Positions 48,650 through 57,798 of a stretch of 64,000 bases of DNA are shown here, piece by piece (position 1 is the first letter of the stretch; every line of letters starts with the position of its first letter). The stretch spans positions 217,261 to 281,260 of the forward strand of contig VSDK01001314.1 of NCBI GenBank assembly GCA_009767595.1. Direction: 5' to 3'. The notes under the pieces were generated by a model, which was not told the DNA's origin, did no database searches, and saw only the letters and a program-made list of their open reading frames with translations. Both the position numbers and the translations under genes were made by a program. The DNA comes from Symbiodinium kawagutii (taxonomy: Eukaryota > Sar > Dinophyceae > Suessiales > Symbiodiniaceae).

Positions 48650-49027
48650 TTATGTCTTAATGATCAATGGTTACTACCGCACCCAGATACATGCAGTGAT
48701 CATTGTCATCAATTAGTGACAACAGTATCACCACTACAATCATCAGCAATAGCGATCAATGAATTCTTAGCATTACTATCACCACTGATGAATATTGATT
48801 ACTGTTACCCAGTACTATTGGTATTTTCAATAGTGTGATCATTGATTTATCACTGGTATGATTGATTCAGTGACGAACCGCTTACCAGGACTGATCAGTT
48901 GGTTGACAATCATTGTTGCCATTGATTACCCAGTGTCAACCATGATCCACCACTATTGATTATCTACCTATTGACCAATTATTGCAAACCATAATGAGTG
49001 GGGTATTGCTGTAGCGTGCCCCCCGCC

Positions 49028-49500
49028 CCAGTTGGCAAATTTAGGTTAGTTCACGTCTGGGCAACTACCAGCTATAGAAAATATAACTATACTTAGGTGA
49101 GTGTTAAACCAACTTACAACAATTGTTAACCATAGTATACTGTGTTATACCATACTTATACCATGGTTAGCCAACTATTATTATACCATAGTTAATCATT
49201 GATTCAATGGTTTGCAAACTGTGGTTAACCATTGATTGACGATGTTACCCCTTTGATTAACCATTAAACCCATAGATTGATAGTTAACTTATAACTATTG
49301 TTAACCATAACTTCTTACCCATTGATACCATTGGTTCAATGGCTGCTAGATCATGGATATAACTGATATAACTCACCATGGAAATAACCATACAACTAGT
49401 TGGATCAACTTAGCAACCACAGTTAACCCATAGTTGATAGTTAACCACTATACTTAGTTGGATCAGCAACTCATGGGGGGTTATAAGCCATGGTTAACCA
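49028..49500. repeat. family D diverged repeat cluster
   Basis: Dense ttaaccat, actatggttaa and gttggatca motifs with gggcaactaccagctata, related to the left edge of the window. No clean borders. Confidence 0.4.
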
Positions 49501-52137
49501 TTGATTCAATGGCTTATACCCCGCCATTCGTTCACCATGGTGGACGCAAGGGACCGGCACCGCCGGGGCGCCTTGGCGCCCCAGGAATCGATGGAAGCTT
49601 CAGGGCCAGGTGGTGCCACCCTGGGATGCGCGGCCGCTGGAGGACCGGCAGCTTTTGGATCTGGTGGAAGCTCGGTCTGTGGTCGCTTCGGGGTGGTGAA
49701 GCCGAAGCCGATGAAGTGGATGGTTGATGGGTTAGGAATGGTTGATAGTGATGGGTTAGTAATGGTGGTTGATGATGGTTCATGATAGTCAATGATTACG
49801 GCTAATAGTGGTTCATGATGGCTGGTATATAGTGGTTGATGGTTGATCATGGCTGGTAATGGTGGCTAGTAATGATGAGGGACAGTGACAGCCATGTTTA
49901 ACAACTAGTTAAGGATGGTTAAGGATGGTTGATGATGGTGGCTAGTAATGGTGAAGGCAATCACCATACTTAATCACGGATTGGATGGTTGAAAGCAATG
50001 AAGCATGTGTATATGATTATGGATAGTTATGGTCAATAACATGGGGCAAATGACTAGCAATAATGGTGCCAATAAAGCATGGGCAATGACCACAAAAGGA
50101 TGGTTTCTTAATGGTGACTCGAAATAGGGGATCATTTCAAGTTTAGTTGTAGGGGAGCATAACCAACCATGATTGATAAACTGCTATGGTGTTGATGATT
50201 ATTGCTAATGGTTAGTAATGATGTACAACATTGTTACAGCATTGGTCAATGACAATAAACCATAGCGTCATTAGCAATGACAATGAATGTGGGTAAGACT
50301 TTATAGTGGTTGATCGTGCTTACAATCCAATCCTTGTTTTCAAACATGACTTCTAGTGCTTGGTAATCGTGGCTACTAATGATAGAGCAATAGGCAATAA
50401 GCGAAGGATATTGCTGTAGTGGTTAATAATGTACCATATGTTTTTATCATGCTCAAATGATATAGATGTGATAGCTATGGTTGATACAATGATGGATAAA
50501 TAGACAACTGCGGTACATTCGCTGCAATGTTTGTTTTCTTTCCGTCGATGCCCTTTTTCAACATGTGGTTTTCCTACCAGTACCAGAGCCCTCTTTGCCT
50601 CTCCTATCGGTAGCTGCGACTGACATACATGTTCATTCCCTCGTATACACCGTGTTTGATCTAATAACAATCAGAAGCAGTGGGCTTGACTTACAGTCTC
50701 GCAGGGTTTTTGAAAAACCATTGGCCTCTGGTAGCCTAAGCTAGAATTGGAAATCCATCATTGATAGATACATATTGAGAATCTATTGTTCAAGACTTCC
50801 AGCCTAGTTGACCAGAGGGTATCAGTTTTCACCATCCAACATGGTAATCATATGTCGACCCCAAAGCGTTGCTGTTTGTGTGTGTGTGCCCTGTCATGCA
50901 TGTCATCGATGTTGGGTCCCCAACATGGTTGCGTGCGCTGCTGGTCAATGTGTTGGTATCATGTTTGTTTGGGATCAATAACCTGGTTCCAAAAGTAATA
51001 TGTATGTTATTCTGTTGCTTGCATCGTAATCCATTTCTTACCACCTTTTGGTGACCACCCCTGACTCAGGAACTTCTAATGTTGGTGCCAACTTACATCA
51101 TCGTGACTAGATGTACTTTCGAACACATGTACCACTTGTTCAGCTAAGTGTTTGTTTTTTATTTTCGGTGCAGCAATGCGGGCAAATATGCAGACAACCA
51201 ATTGACAATGGACACATATTGACGTTTGGCAGGTGTAAGCATAGGGGTTCGTTCGCAAAGCTTGGATATGGCTGGACTGGTGGGGACCCATGCCCACTGC
51301 CACCACAGTGTTTTTATTTGTTGATTTATGGAACATCTCAAACTGCTCTCATTCCAACATAGATACATGGTATGTGCCAAAATCATGGCACCCCCAGTCA
51401 ACCCATGGTTTCCATCTTTAAAATCCTCACCTTTTAGTGGAGCCCATTGGTCACCCGTCATGGCTTGGTTGTCCCCTGGTCGATGATGCCATGACACCCG
51501 GGTGCTCATCCCAGGTCTTGGGGGAGCGGCTTGCACGCTTCTCCCTGGCGGCCTACTCCAAAGGGCTTTATGGTGCTCCGAGATGTTGGCAGTTTCATCG
51601 GTGGGGTTTAGAGGGGATTATAGTGGTTAGTAAGGATCAATATTGGTTGACAATGATTAATAAATAATGGTTAATAATGATTTGATAATGGTTGATAATG
51701 ATCATTATTGGCTGATAATGTTTGATAACGGTTAATAATAGGGGGGGATAATCACCAACAATCATGGCTGATTTTGTTGTTTTGTGTTGGCAGTTCTCAA
51801 GGGTGTAGGAATGAGTTATCAAATTGGAAGGTCAAAACGATAACCCAGGGTGTAAGGTTATACAAATATACCAGGGCGTAAGGGTCACAAATTGGAACTA
51901 CCTCGAAAGAATGGCTTTGTTGTGCCTCACTTAATCTCTGATCTCATAGACGGTTTGGGTTGCTGTTGTAGTACGCAATTTAGGAACAGCCCGAAGTGGA
52001 TGGACATGTCTTCAAGCCACGGTATAGCCATGAATTGGATGATTCTCTGTCTCAGTTGTGGGCGATTTTCTTGCCTCTATACCTTCACTGCAGTTTTGCC
52101 TGCCGGGGTGTTGCCGTTGCGTAGCCAGACAAAGATT

Positions 52138-52345
52138 ATTTGGCTATGGGTCAAAACCCTTAGTCCCCCTGGTTCCCCACCATTAACCATTGTTTCCCCT
52201 TGTTTTGTTGGTGGAAATCCCCCATGAACGTTGGTTGATCAACTGCTTGACCCATAGCCATCTAGTTGGTAAATATCCCCTATAATTGTTAGTTGGTCAT
52301 TATCCCCCTTTATTGGTTGATCAACTGCTTGACCCAGCTCGCCAT
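52138..52345 (+). mobile_element. family A element, long version
   Basis: atttggctatgggtcaaaac to cttgacccatagccat (52262), then a second segment ending cttgacccagctcgccat. This shows the two-part structure of the long form most clearly. Confidence 0.8.
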
Positions 52346-52782
52346 TTAACGATCCGTGACTCTCCATTCGTAACTGTGGAGCCTTGCTGCCGAGAGCTGG
52401 CGGGTCGCCGACTTGTGTCGATCGGATGCCTGACGAACTGCATGTAGCTATAGTTTTTGTATATTGGATCCCCAAGGAATGAACATCCGTGAGTAAACCA
52501 CTTGGAAATGGTAACGTTTCCAGGGTTTCTCTCCAAAAGTGGCCATTTTTTGCCAGGTTTTCTCTCAAAAAGATGTAGTTTCTAATGATTACGGGAGAGT
52601 ATGTATTCACCCTCAGGCTGCCCGGTCTAAGGCATGGTGATGCCTTGCAGAGCTCTTTTCACCCGAGGATGTTGCCAGGCGAAGGGCGACCAACCACCAG
52701 GTCACCAGGATGATCATAGTTAGTAATATAGTGCTGAATAATGGTTGATGATAGGGGATTAGAACCAACAAGGATTGATAGT
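52346..52782. other. spacer upstream of the large LINE
   Basis: No gene seen. The last 60 bases (gatgataggggattagaacc and repeats of it) resemble the second segment of family A, so the LINE probably inserted into such a sequence. Confidence 0.5.
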
Positions 52783-52796
52783 AGGGGATTATAACC
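52783..52796 (+). repeat. 14-bp target-site duplication, left copy
   Basis: aggggattataacc, identical to 62968-62981. The motif also occurs in family A elements, which weakens the inference slightly. Confidence 0.65.
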
Positions 52797-52895
52797 AAGC
52801 CTGGGCTCAAGGCTCCTTCCAGTGGTGGGCTAGAGCCGGCTGAACCCTTGAGGTGGTCGTTCACTTTTGGTAGCTTCATTTGGGCCGGTCTAGCA

Positions 52896-55800
52896 ATGGA
52901 TCCTGATCTTCGGTTGGAATCTGACTGGCGGGAGCAACCACAGGTTTGCGAATTCTTAGCGGACATCATTGTGTTTGACAGTCAGCAACAGAAGCATTTG
53001 GTGAGAACAGCGATCTCCAGAAAGTTCCTCACAGTGTGTGCACAACTGAATGAGGGGGCAATAGCATGTACCATCCTAGGGGGGAAGGTTCAAGAAGGTG
53101 TCCATGGTCTTCATGTCTGTGTCCCACCTGAAGTTTTTGCATTGTCCCATGGTGTGCCAACATGTGATTGTATGACAGATGCAATTGAACTGTGTAGCGG
53201 ATTGGGAGCACTTGGCGAGGGACTGGAGCACAGTGGCTTCACCATCAAAGTGCGCAACGATCTCAGAGAACCATACATGCAGCTTCTGAAACGCCAGGGT
53301 TTCGATGCATCCGTAGTAGGTGACATAGGCCATGATGCGACCATTGCAAAGATTCACGCAATGCATCCGGGGTCAGGACTTCACGCTGCAGGTTTCCCAT
53401 GTCAACCGTGGAGCAATCTAGGAGACAAACAGATGACTGCAGATTCCAGAGGTTTAACCCTTCATGCAATCCTCCGAGCTTCCTACTTCCTTCGTGCTCA
53501 CAGTGTGCTACTCGAATGCGTAGTGCCAGCTAAGGAAGATCCATGTGTCCTTCGCTTGATTTACAAATGGTGCAAGACTACTGGTTATAACGCCAGAGAA
53601 ACCACATTGCATTTACACAAGCTTTGGCCATCACGAAGAAGCAGATGGTGGGTGTTGTTGTCATTCCCAGGATCCACACCACCTACCCTGGATCCATTTC
53701 CAGAGATCCTACCCAATCCGGTGGTTGCTGATGTGATTGTTGAATTCCCCACTTGGTCAAAACAGGAAATGCAAGAGCTCGCACTTGATTCATATGAGTT
53801 GAGGAATTTCATCGAACTTGGGGGCTGGCATGAAAACGTAGTTGACATGATGCAACCACTTCGCACAGCCTTGCATAGTTTGGGAAATCATTTCACAGGC
53901 TGTCCTTGCGGATGCAGAACATGGCCGCTCAAGCTGGAGCGACTTGAAACAAAGGGCATTCATGGCATCCTGATCCCTACAGGTGGACAAACCAAGATTG
54001 GCAGTGAAATGCATCCGAGTGCTCGATATATTCATCCATGGGAACTTTCCTTGTTGCTTGGAGTGCGTCCCAACAAGAATTGGGCGCCACTCAAACTTGC
54101 GTTGTCAGGGCTGGGACAGATTGCAAGTCCATTGCAGTCAAGTTGGATCATGTCGCAATACGTTTGGGCCAATCATGATCATTCCATGGAAACCATGCAT
54201 ACACCTGAGCATTTGCTTTGGACGCAGATTGAGACACTTTTCAGGGAAAGGAACACCAAATTCCCTGCACATCAGTATGGAACCAAGACCCAAGCCTTTC
54301 AGGTCCTTGTTCGAAATCAACTTGCTGGAGCTTCACAGACACGTCGAATTTCCAATGGATTGTACAGTGCAGAAGATGTTGCCAACTCAATTGCAGCCAC
54401 AGCAGAGGCATACATGGATGATGGTAGCCCACACAAAACAGCAAGTGAACTGGAAATGCTGGCACATGAGGAAAAACCAACACCGATCCCGAAGATCGAC
54501 ATCCCACATGAGGAAGAGTTTGTCACTGCGGATCCATATGAACTTGATAAGTCAGATGAAGAGATGGATCCTTCGGCAGCATGGCAGGCCTTTCAACGAA
54601 TCAGCCCAGACGTAGGTGCCATGGAACCAGTGCCAGCCATCAAGCAAGAACCTGAGATTTCTCCCAATTTGACTGCGCAGAGCAGACACTTGTGGGAGAC
54701 AAGTGGTGCTGTTCCAGGATTCCAACGTCAAGTGGAGACGGCGCCCTCATGCACTGCGACATGGGAACAACCATCCCCAGCTCCACAGGTAATGCCCACG
54801 GAAAAGGTCAGTTCGACCCTTGACACTCTGTCAGCTGACGCCACAGCTGTTGAGGAACCAAAGATGACAGCTGAATCAAGGGATGCTCCAGTGGACACAT
54901 CCAACACAGCAGTACATGACATGCTTCGAGTTCATTTGCTCAGTGCTGATTCGCCTGCATTCACGTTGATCAAGGTCCCCCAAGGAACCACCATCATGAA
55001 CATCCTCCAAGCTGAGAATGCATTGTATGGGTCACCCAGATACCACTCGATTGCAAATGTGGTAGGAGTACGGTTTCACGAATCCATGCTTGTCCAAGAC
55101 AACATGTGGTTGCTTTTGCGCAGCCGCAGTCACTCCGATATTGGGACACCCACACGTTTGCAACAGCTTGCCACACAGGGAGCTTGGGTTGCGACCGATG
55201 AAATGTGCTTCTACATGAGTTCGCATCCGTTCGGTGACCATCTGCGTTTTCATGGAGTCTTGGGCTTCGAACCTGATGTTTGCAACTCCATAGTCGTAGA
55301 GAGGTTGTCACACATGTTGGGAACAATGCTAGAAGCACTCCATGAAAATCAAGTCCAATTTTTGGCAGTTGTCCATGACAATCATTGGATCCCATTTGCA
55401 TTCGTTGCCTTGAATGGTGTCGAAACAATTGCAACCACTGCCAGTGGTGAACAGCTGCTACAAATCATGAGCCGTGATGACAGACTAGGCCTCCCCCATG
55501 ACGTCCAAATTGTCCAACATGACTTGCACAAGGTTTTCGATGGCGACTGCGGATTTCAGCTGAAGATTTGGATGTTGAATGTTGTCAGTTCACTTGTCGA
55601 TTCCAAGACTCTCCCAACCACCAACATCTATGCATGGGTGAACGTGACACAAGCTGAACAATGGAGACTCCAATTTCATTCTCACCTCGTCACTTCAGAC
55701 CGTGGTTCTGAATTTCACCCGCATTTGATTTGTGGAGGCATGATTCAGAGTGATGCCATGCAAGAGAAGTTGGAACAACTCCTGCAGCAACATGGAGTGC

Positions 55801-57302
55801 CGGCTTCAGAACTAACCCAGCGAGCTTCAGGTGTGCTCTCTACTCTTGGCAGACAGGCAGTGAGTTCATGCTTTCGCAGCACCAACCCTTGGAAAGAGCT
55901 CAAATCCAGGGCCAATGCCCAAACCCCGTTGTTGCAACTCGTCATGCAGAGTGAGCTACAGGCCAAGATCAGTGAGAAAGCCACCAAAGGACCTATTGTG
56001 AAATCCAAGAAGAAAGCTCCCATGAAACAACAGCAGCCGACTGAGATTGCCCTGGCACCAGATGACATCATGATACCATGTGGCATTTTCCAGTCCAATA
56101 CAGAGATGATTTCGCAGTTGAATATCAACCAAATTGGTCAAGATGCGCAAGGCATTGTGACATGCAGATTTCATGAAGCGGTCCCATATTTACAAATGGG
56201 CAGGCCAGTCTCGGCCAAAGGATTGGCACTTTTGATCCTTGACCATACCCATGATGCTTTGACAAATGTTGGCACGATGCAACGCTTTCCTGCGAGATGC
56301 ACGAAAACCAACGAGCCTATGTTGGTCACTGCAAAGCTTGTGCAGATCGGCAAACAAGTTGTGGAAAGAAACCAACCCAACCAGAAAATGTCAGTTGAGC
56401 AAACACAGACCATGGTCCTCCGTGTGACAGCCTTTCGTGATGAGCTGACTGATTGGAATACGTTCACCAACAAGCCGGTGAAGTACATACTCAATGAATT
56501 GGGTTTGGTGGCAGCGGACAAGAACAAAGATCCTCCAGTGGTCGATGTTTGGGATAGACAATGGTTGACAATGAAGCTGGTCAAAACACAGCAAACCACT
56601 GCCAGCATGTATGTGGTGAACTTGCGCATTCAAGGAGTCTCCATGCAGCAGATCTTGAATCATTCGGGAACTGATGGATTGTATCTCGAGCCTCGAGATG
56701 AAACTGGCCGGCAGGTGCATCCGGATTATCGTGTGGTCTGGCTGCCGAATGCCAATCGGGCCAGCACTCAAGCAGCCATTCAAACATGCCCACACTGGTC
56801 AGCACTTGCAAGATTTGGTACCAGGTACGGTTTGCAAACTTGCACAGGCCATGCAGAATCCATCCATAATTTGCATAAGCCTCAAGTTCCTTACTTGCAT
56901 TCGGCCCAACTTCGAAATTTCACAGTTGGACCACTGCCCTTCAATTGCACAAGATCCTCGTTGACGAAGCTGTTCGATGCATGGTCTTGGAAAGCTCGGC
57001 CAGTTCAACCCAAAGGTCGAGCCATTGATGGCACAGGAGTGTTATGGACCATCCAGGCAGAGGGCGGTCCTCCATCCGAGGTCTACCAGATGGAGCATGG
57101 GGACATCATCATCACAGAAGACGATGGTACCCGAGCCTCAGGAGCAAAACCATCAGTGGACGTGATGGCAAGCCAAGACGGTGGAGGCATTGAGAACCAA
57201 GGCAAAGCAGGCACTCGGCAATCCACAGCAGGACCCTTGGGAAGACTCTACAGATCCATGGATGCAAGGCAGGAACAAAGCAATTCGAATGGCTGCCCCT
57301 GA
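52896..57302 (+). CDS. LINE ORF1 polyprotein with N-terminal C5 cytosine-DNA methyltransferase
   Basis: The first ATG is at 52896 (MDPDLRLESDW); the frame is open from 52785 but only with non-ATG codons, so I use the ATG (1468 residues). Residues about 95-416 are a C5 cytosine methyltransferase, which transfers a methyl group from S-adenosylmethionine to cytosine. Motif I is AIELCSGLGALGEGLEHSGF, motif IV GFPCQPWS with the nucleophile Cys169, motif VI LLECV with Glu207 (ECV rather than the usual ENV), motif VIII SRRSRWWVLL, and motifs IX-X HPWELSLLLG and GQIASPLQSSWI. All catalytic residues are present. A Cys-rich GCPCGC lies in the target-recognition region. Residues 524-674 are an acidic disordered linker. 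Residues 676-744 resemble a ubiquitin-like fold, followed by a cysteine-peptidase-like segment (His830-Trp, then GDCGF with Cys885). The rest has no family I know. The frame ends prematurely by a shift near 57163. Confidence 0.88.
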   Translation: MDPDLRLESDWREQPQVCEFLADIIVFDSQQQKHLVRTAISRKFLTVCAQLNEGAIACTILGGKVQEGVHGLHVCVPPEVFALSHGVPTCDCMTDAIELCSGLGALGEGLEHSGFTIKVRNDLREPYMQLLKRQGFDASVVGDIGHDATIAKIHAMHPGSGLHAAGFPCQPWSNLGDKQMTADSRGLTLHAILRASYFLRAHSVLLECVVPAKEDPCVLRLIYKWCKTTGYNARETTLHLHKLWPSRRSRWWVLLSFPGSTPPTLDPFPEILPNPVVADVIVEFPTWSKQEMQELALDSYELRNFIELGGWHENVVDMMQPLRTALHSLGNHFTGCPCGCRTWPLKLERLETKGIHGILIPTGGQTKIGSEMHPSARYIHPWELSLLLGVRPNKNWAPLKLALSGLGQIASPLQSSWIMSQYVWANHDHSMETMHTPEHLLWTQIETLFRERNTKFPAHQYGTKTQAFQVLVRNQLAGASQTRRISNGLYSAEDVANSIAATAEAYMDDGSPHKTASELEMLAHEEKPTPIPKIDIPHEEEFVTADPYELDKSDEEMDPSAAWQAFQRISPDVGAMEPVPAIKQEPEISPNLTAQSRHLWETSGAVPGFQRQVETAPSCTATWEQPSPAPQVMPTEKVSSTLDTLSADATAVEEPKMTAESRDAPVDTSNTAVHDMLRVHLLSADSPAFTLIKVPQGTTIMNILQAENALYGSPRYHSIANVVGVRFHESMLVQDNMWLLLRSRSHSDIGTPTRLQQLATQGAWVATDEMCFYMSSHPFGDHLRFHGVLGFEPDVCNSIVVERLSHMLGTMLEALHENQVQFLAVVHDNHWIPFAFVALNGVETIATTASGEQLLQIMSRDDRLGLPHDVQIVQHDLHKVFDGDCGFQLKIWMLNVVSSLVDSKTLPTTNIYAWVNVTQAEQWRLQFHSHLVTSDRGSEFHPHLICGGMIQSDAMQEKLEQLLQQHGVPASELTQRASGVLSTLGRQAVSSCFRSTNPWKELKSRANAQTPLLQLVMQSELQAKISEKATKGPIVKSKKKAPMKQQQPTEIALAPDDIMIPCGIFQSNTEMISQLNINQIGQDAQGIVTCRFHEAVPYLQMGRPVSAKGLALLILDHTHDALTNVGTMQRFPARCTKTNEPMLVTAKLVQIGKQVVERNQPNQKMSVEQTQTMVLRVTAFRDELTDWNTFTNKPVKYILNELGLVAADKNKDPPVVDVWDRQWLTMKLVKTQQTTASMYVVNLRIQGVSMQQILNHSGTDGLYLEPRDETGRQVHPDYRVVWLPNANRASTQAAIQTCPHWSALARFGTRYGLQTCTGHAESIHNLHKPQVPYLHSAQLRNFTVGPLPFNCTRSSLTKLFDAWSWKARPVQPKGRAIDGTGVLWTIQAEGGPPSEVYQMEHGDIIITEDDGTRASGAKPSVDVMASQDGGGIENQGKAGTRQSTAGPLGRLYRSMDARQEQSNSNGCP

Positions 57303-57687
57303 GCTGACTTCCCAACAGATGACTGCATTGGAGGAGAGGATCACTGAAAAGATTGCTTCCACCAAGGAAGCCAATGATGTCCATATGCAATCAGTTGATG
57401 AAGCCAGATTCGCCTCTCTAGAAGAACGAATAGCGACAATCGCCCAGCCACATGATGCAGATCGCATGAATGCTTTGGAGCAGCGAATGCAACGGATGGA
57501 ACACACCGTGCAGCAACATGCAAACTTGCAGCAGCAGCAACACCAGGAGTTGTCGCAAAGCGTAGCCCTAGTGCAGCAGAACATCGACACGCAAAATCAA
57601 AACATTCACCAGTTGCTTGATAACAGGTTCAGTGAGCAATTGCAGAACATCGAGCGGCTGATTGCAAAGAAAAGAGAGTTGGAATGA
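57181..57687 (+). CDS. Gln-rich coiled-coil tail of LINE ORF1 (frameshifted)
   Basis: This frame has no ATG at its start. It is open only from 57166, just after a TGA, and begins in +1 relative to the methyltransferase frame it overlaps. It reads DPWEDSTDPW and then about 120 residues of heptad-like, Gln-rich sequence (ALEQRMQRMEHTVQQ, LQQQQHQELSQS, NRFSEQLQNIERLIAKK). A coiled coil of this kind fits the oligomerisation and RNA-binding role of LINE ORF1 proteins. I infer that it is the C-terminal part of the preceding protein, cut off by a one-base shift at about 57160-57170, or reached by recoding. Its TGA at 57685-57687 is in the same frame as the next gene, with no other stop between. Confidence 0.6.
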   Translation: MEALRTKAKQALGNPQQDPWEDSTDPWMQGRNKAIRMAAPELTSQQMTALEERITEKIASTKEANDVHMQSVDEARFASLEERIATIAQPHDADRMNALEQRMQRMEHTVQQHANLQQQQHQELSQSVALVQQNIDTQNQNIHQLLDNRFSEQLQNIERLIAKKRELE

Positions 57688-57798
57688 TGGTGTGGGTGGA
57701 CCGTAGCATTCCGCCTCATTGCTTGGTTGACACCCGTTTTTGTAGCATTAGTGGCAGCTTCACAGAGGCGCTATGCTTTTGCCATTTGGGTTGTAAGC

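Larger units (their letters stand above)
45248..52137. other. gene-free stretch
   Basis: Short elements and simple repeats as listed. A GC-richer patch at 49540-49720 has overlapping frames on both strands (up to 114 codons, Pro/Gly-rich) without a domain. The rest is AT-rich. Confidence 0.4.

Noticed and set aside
55745-56629. Minus-strand frames of 127 and 152 codons inside the large LINE
   Set aside because: Antisense shadows of the polyprotein; no start context or domain.
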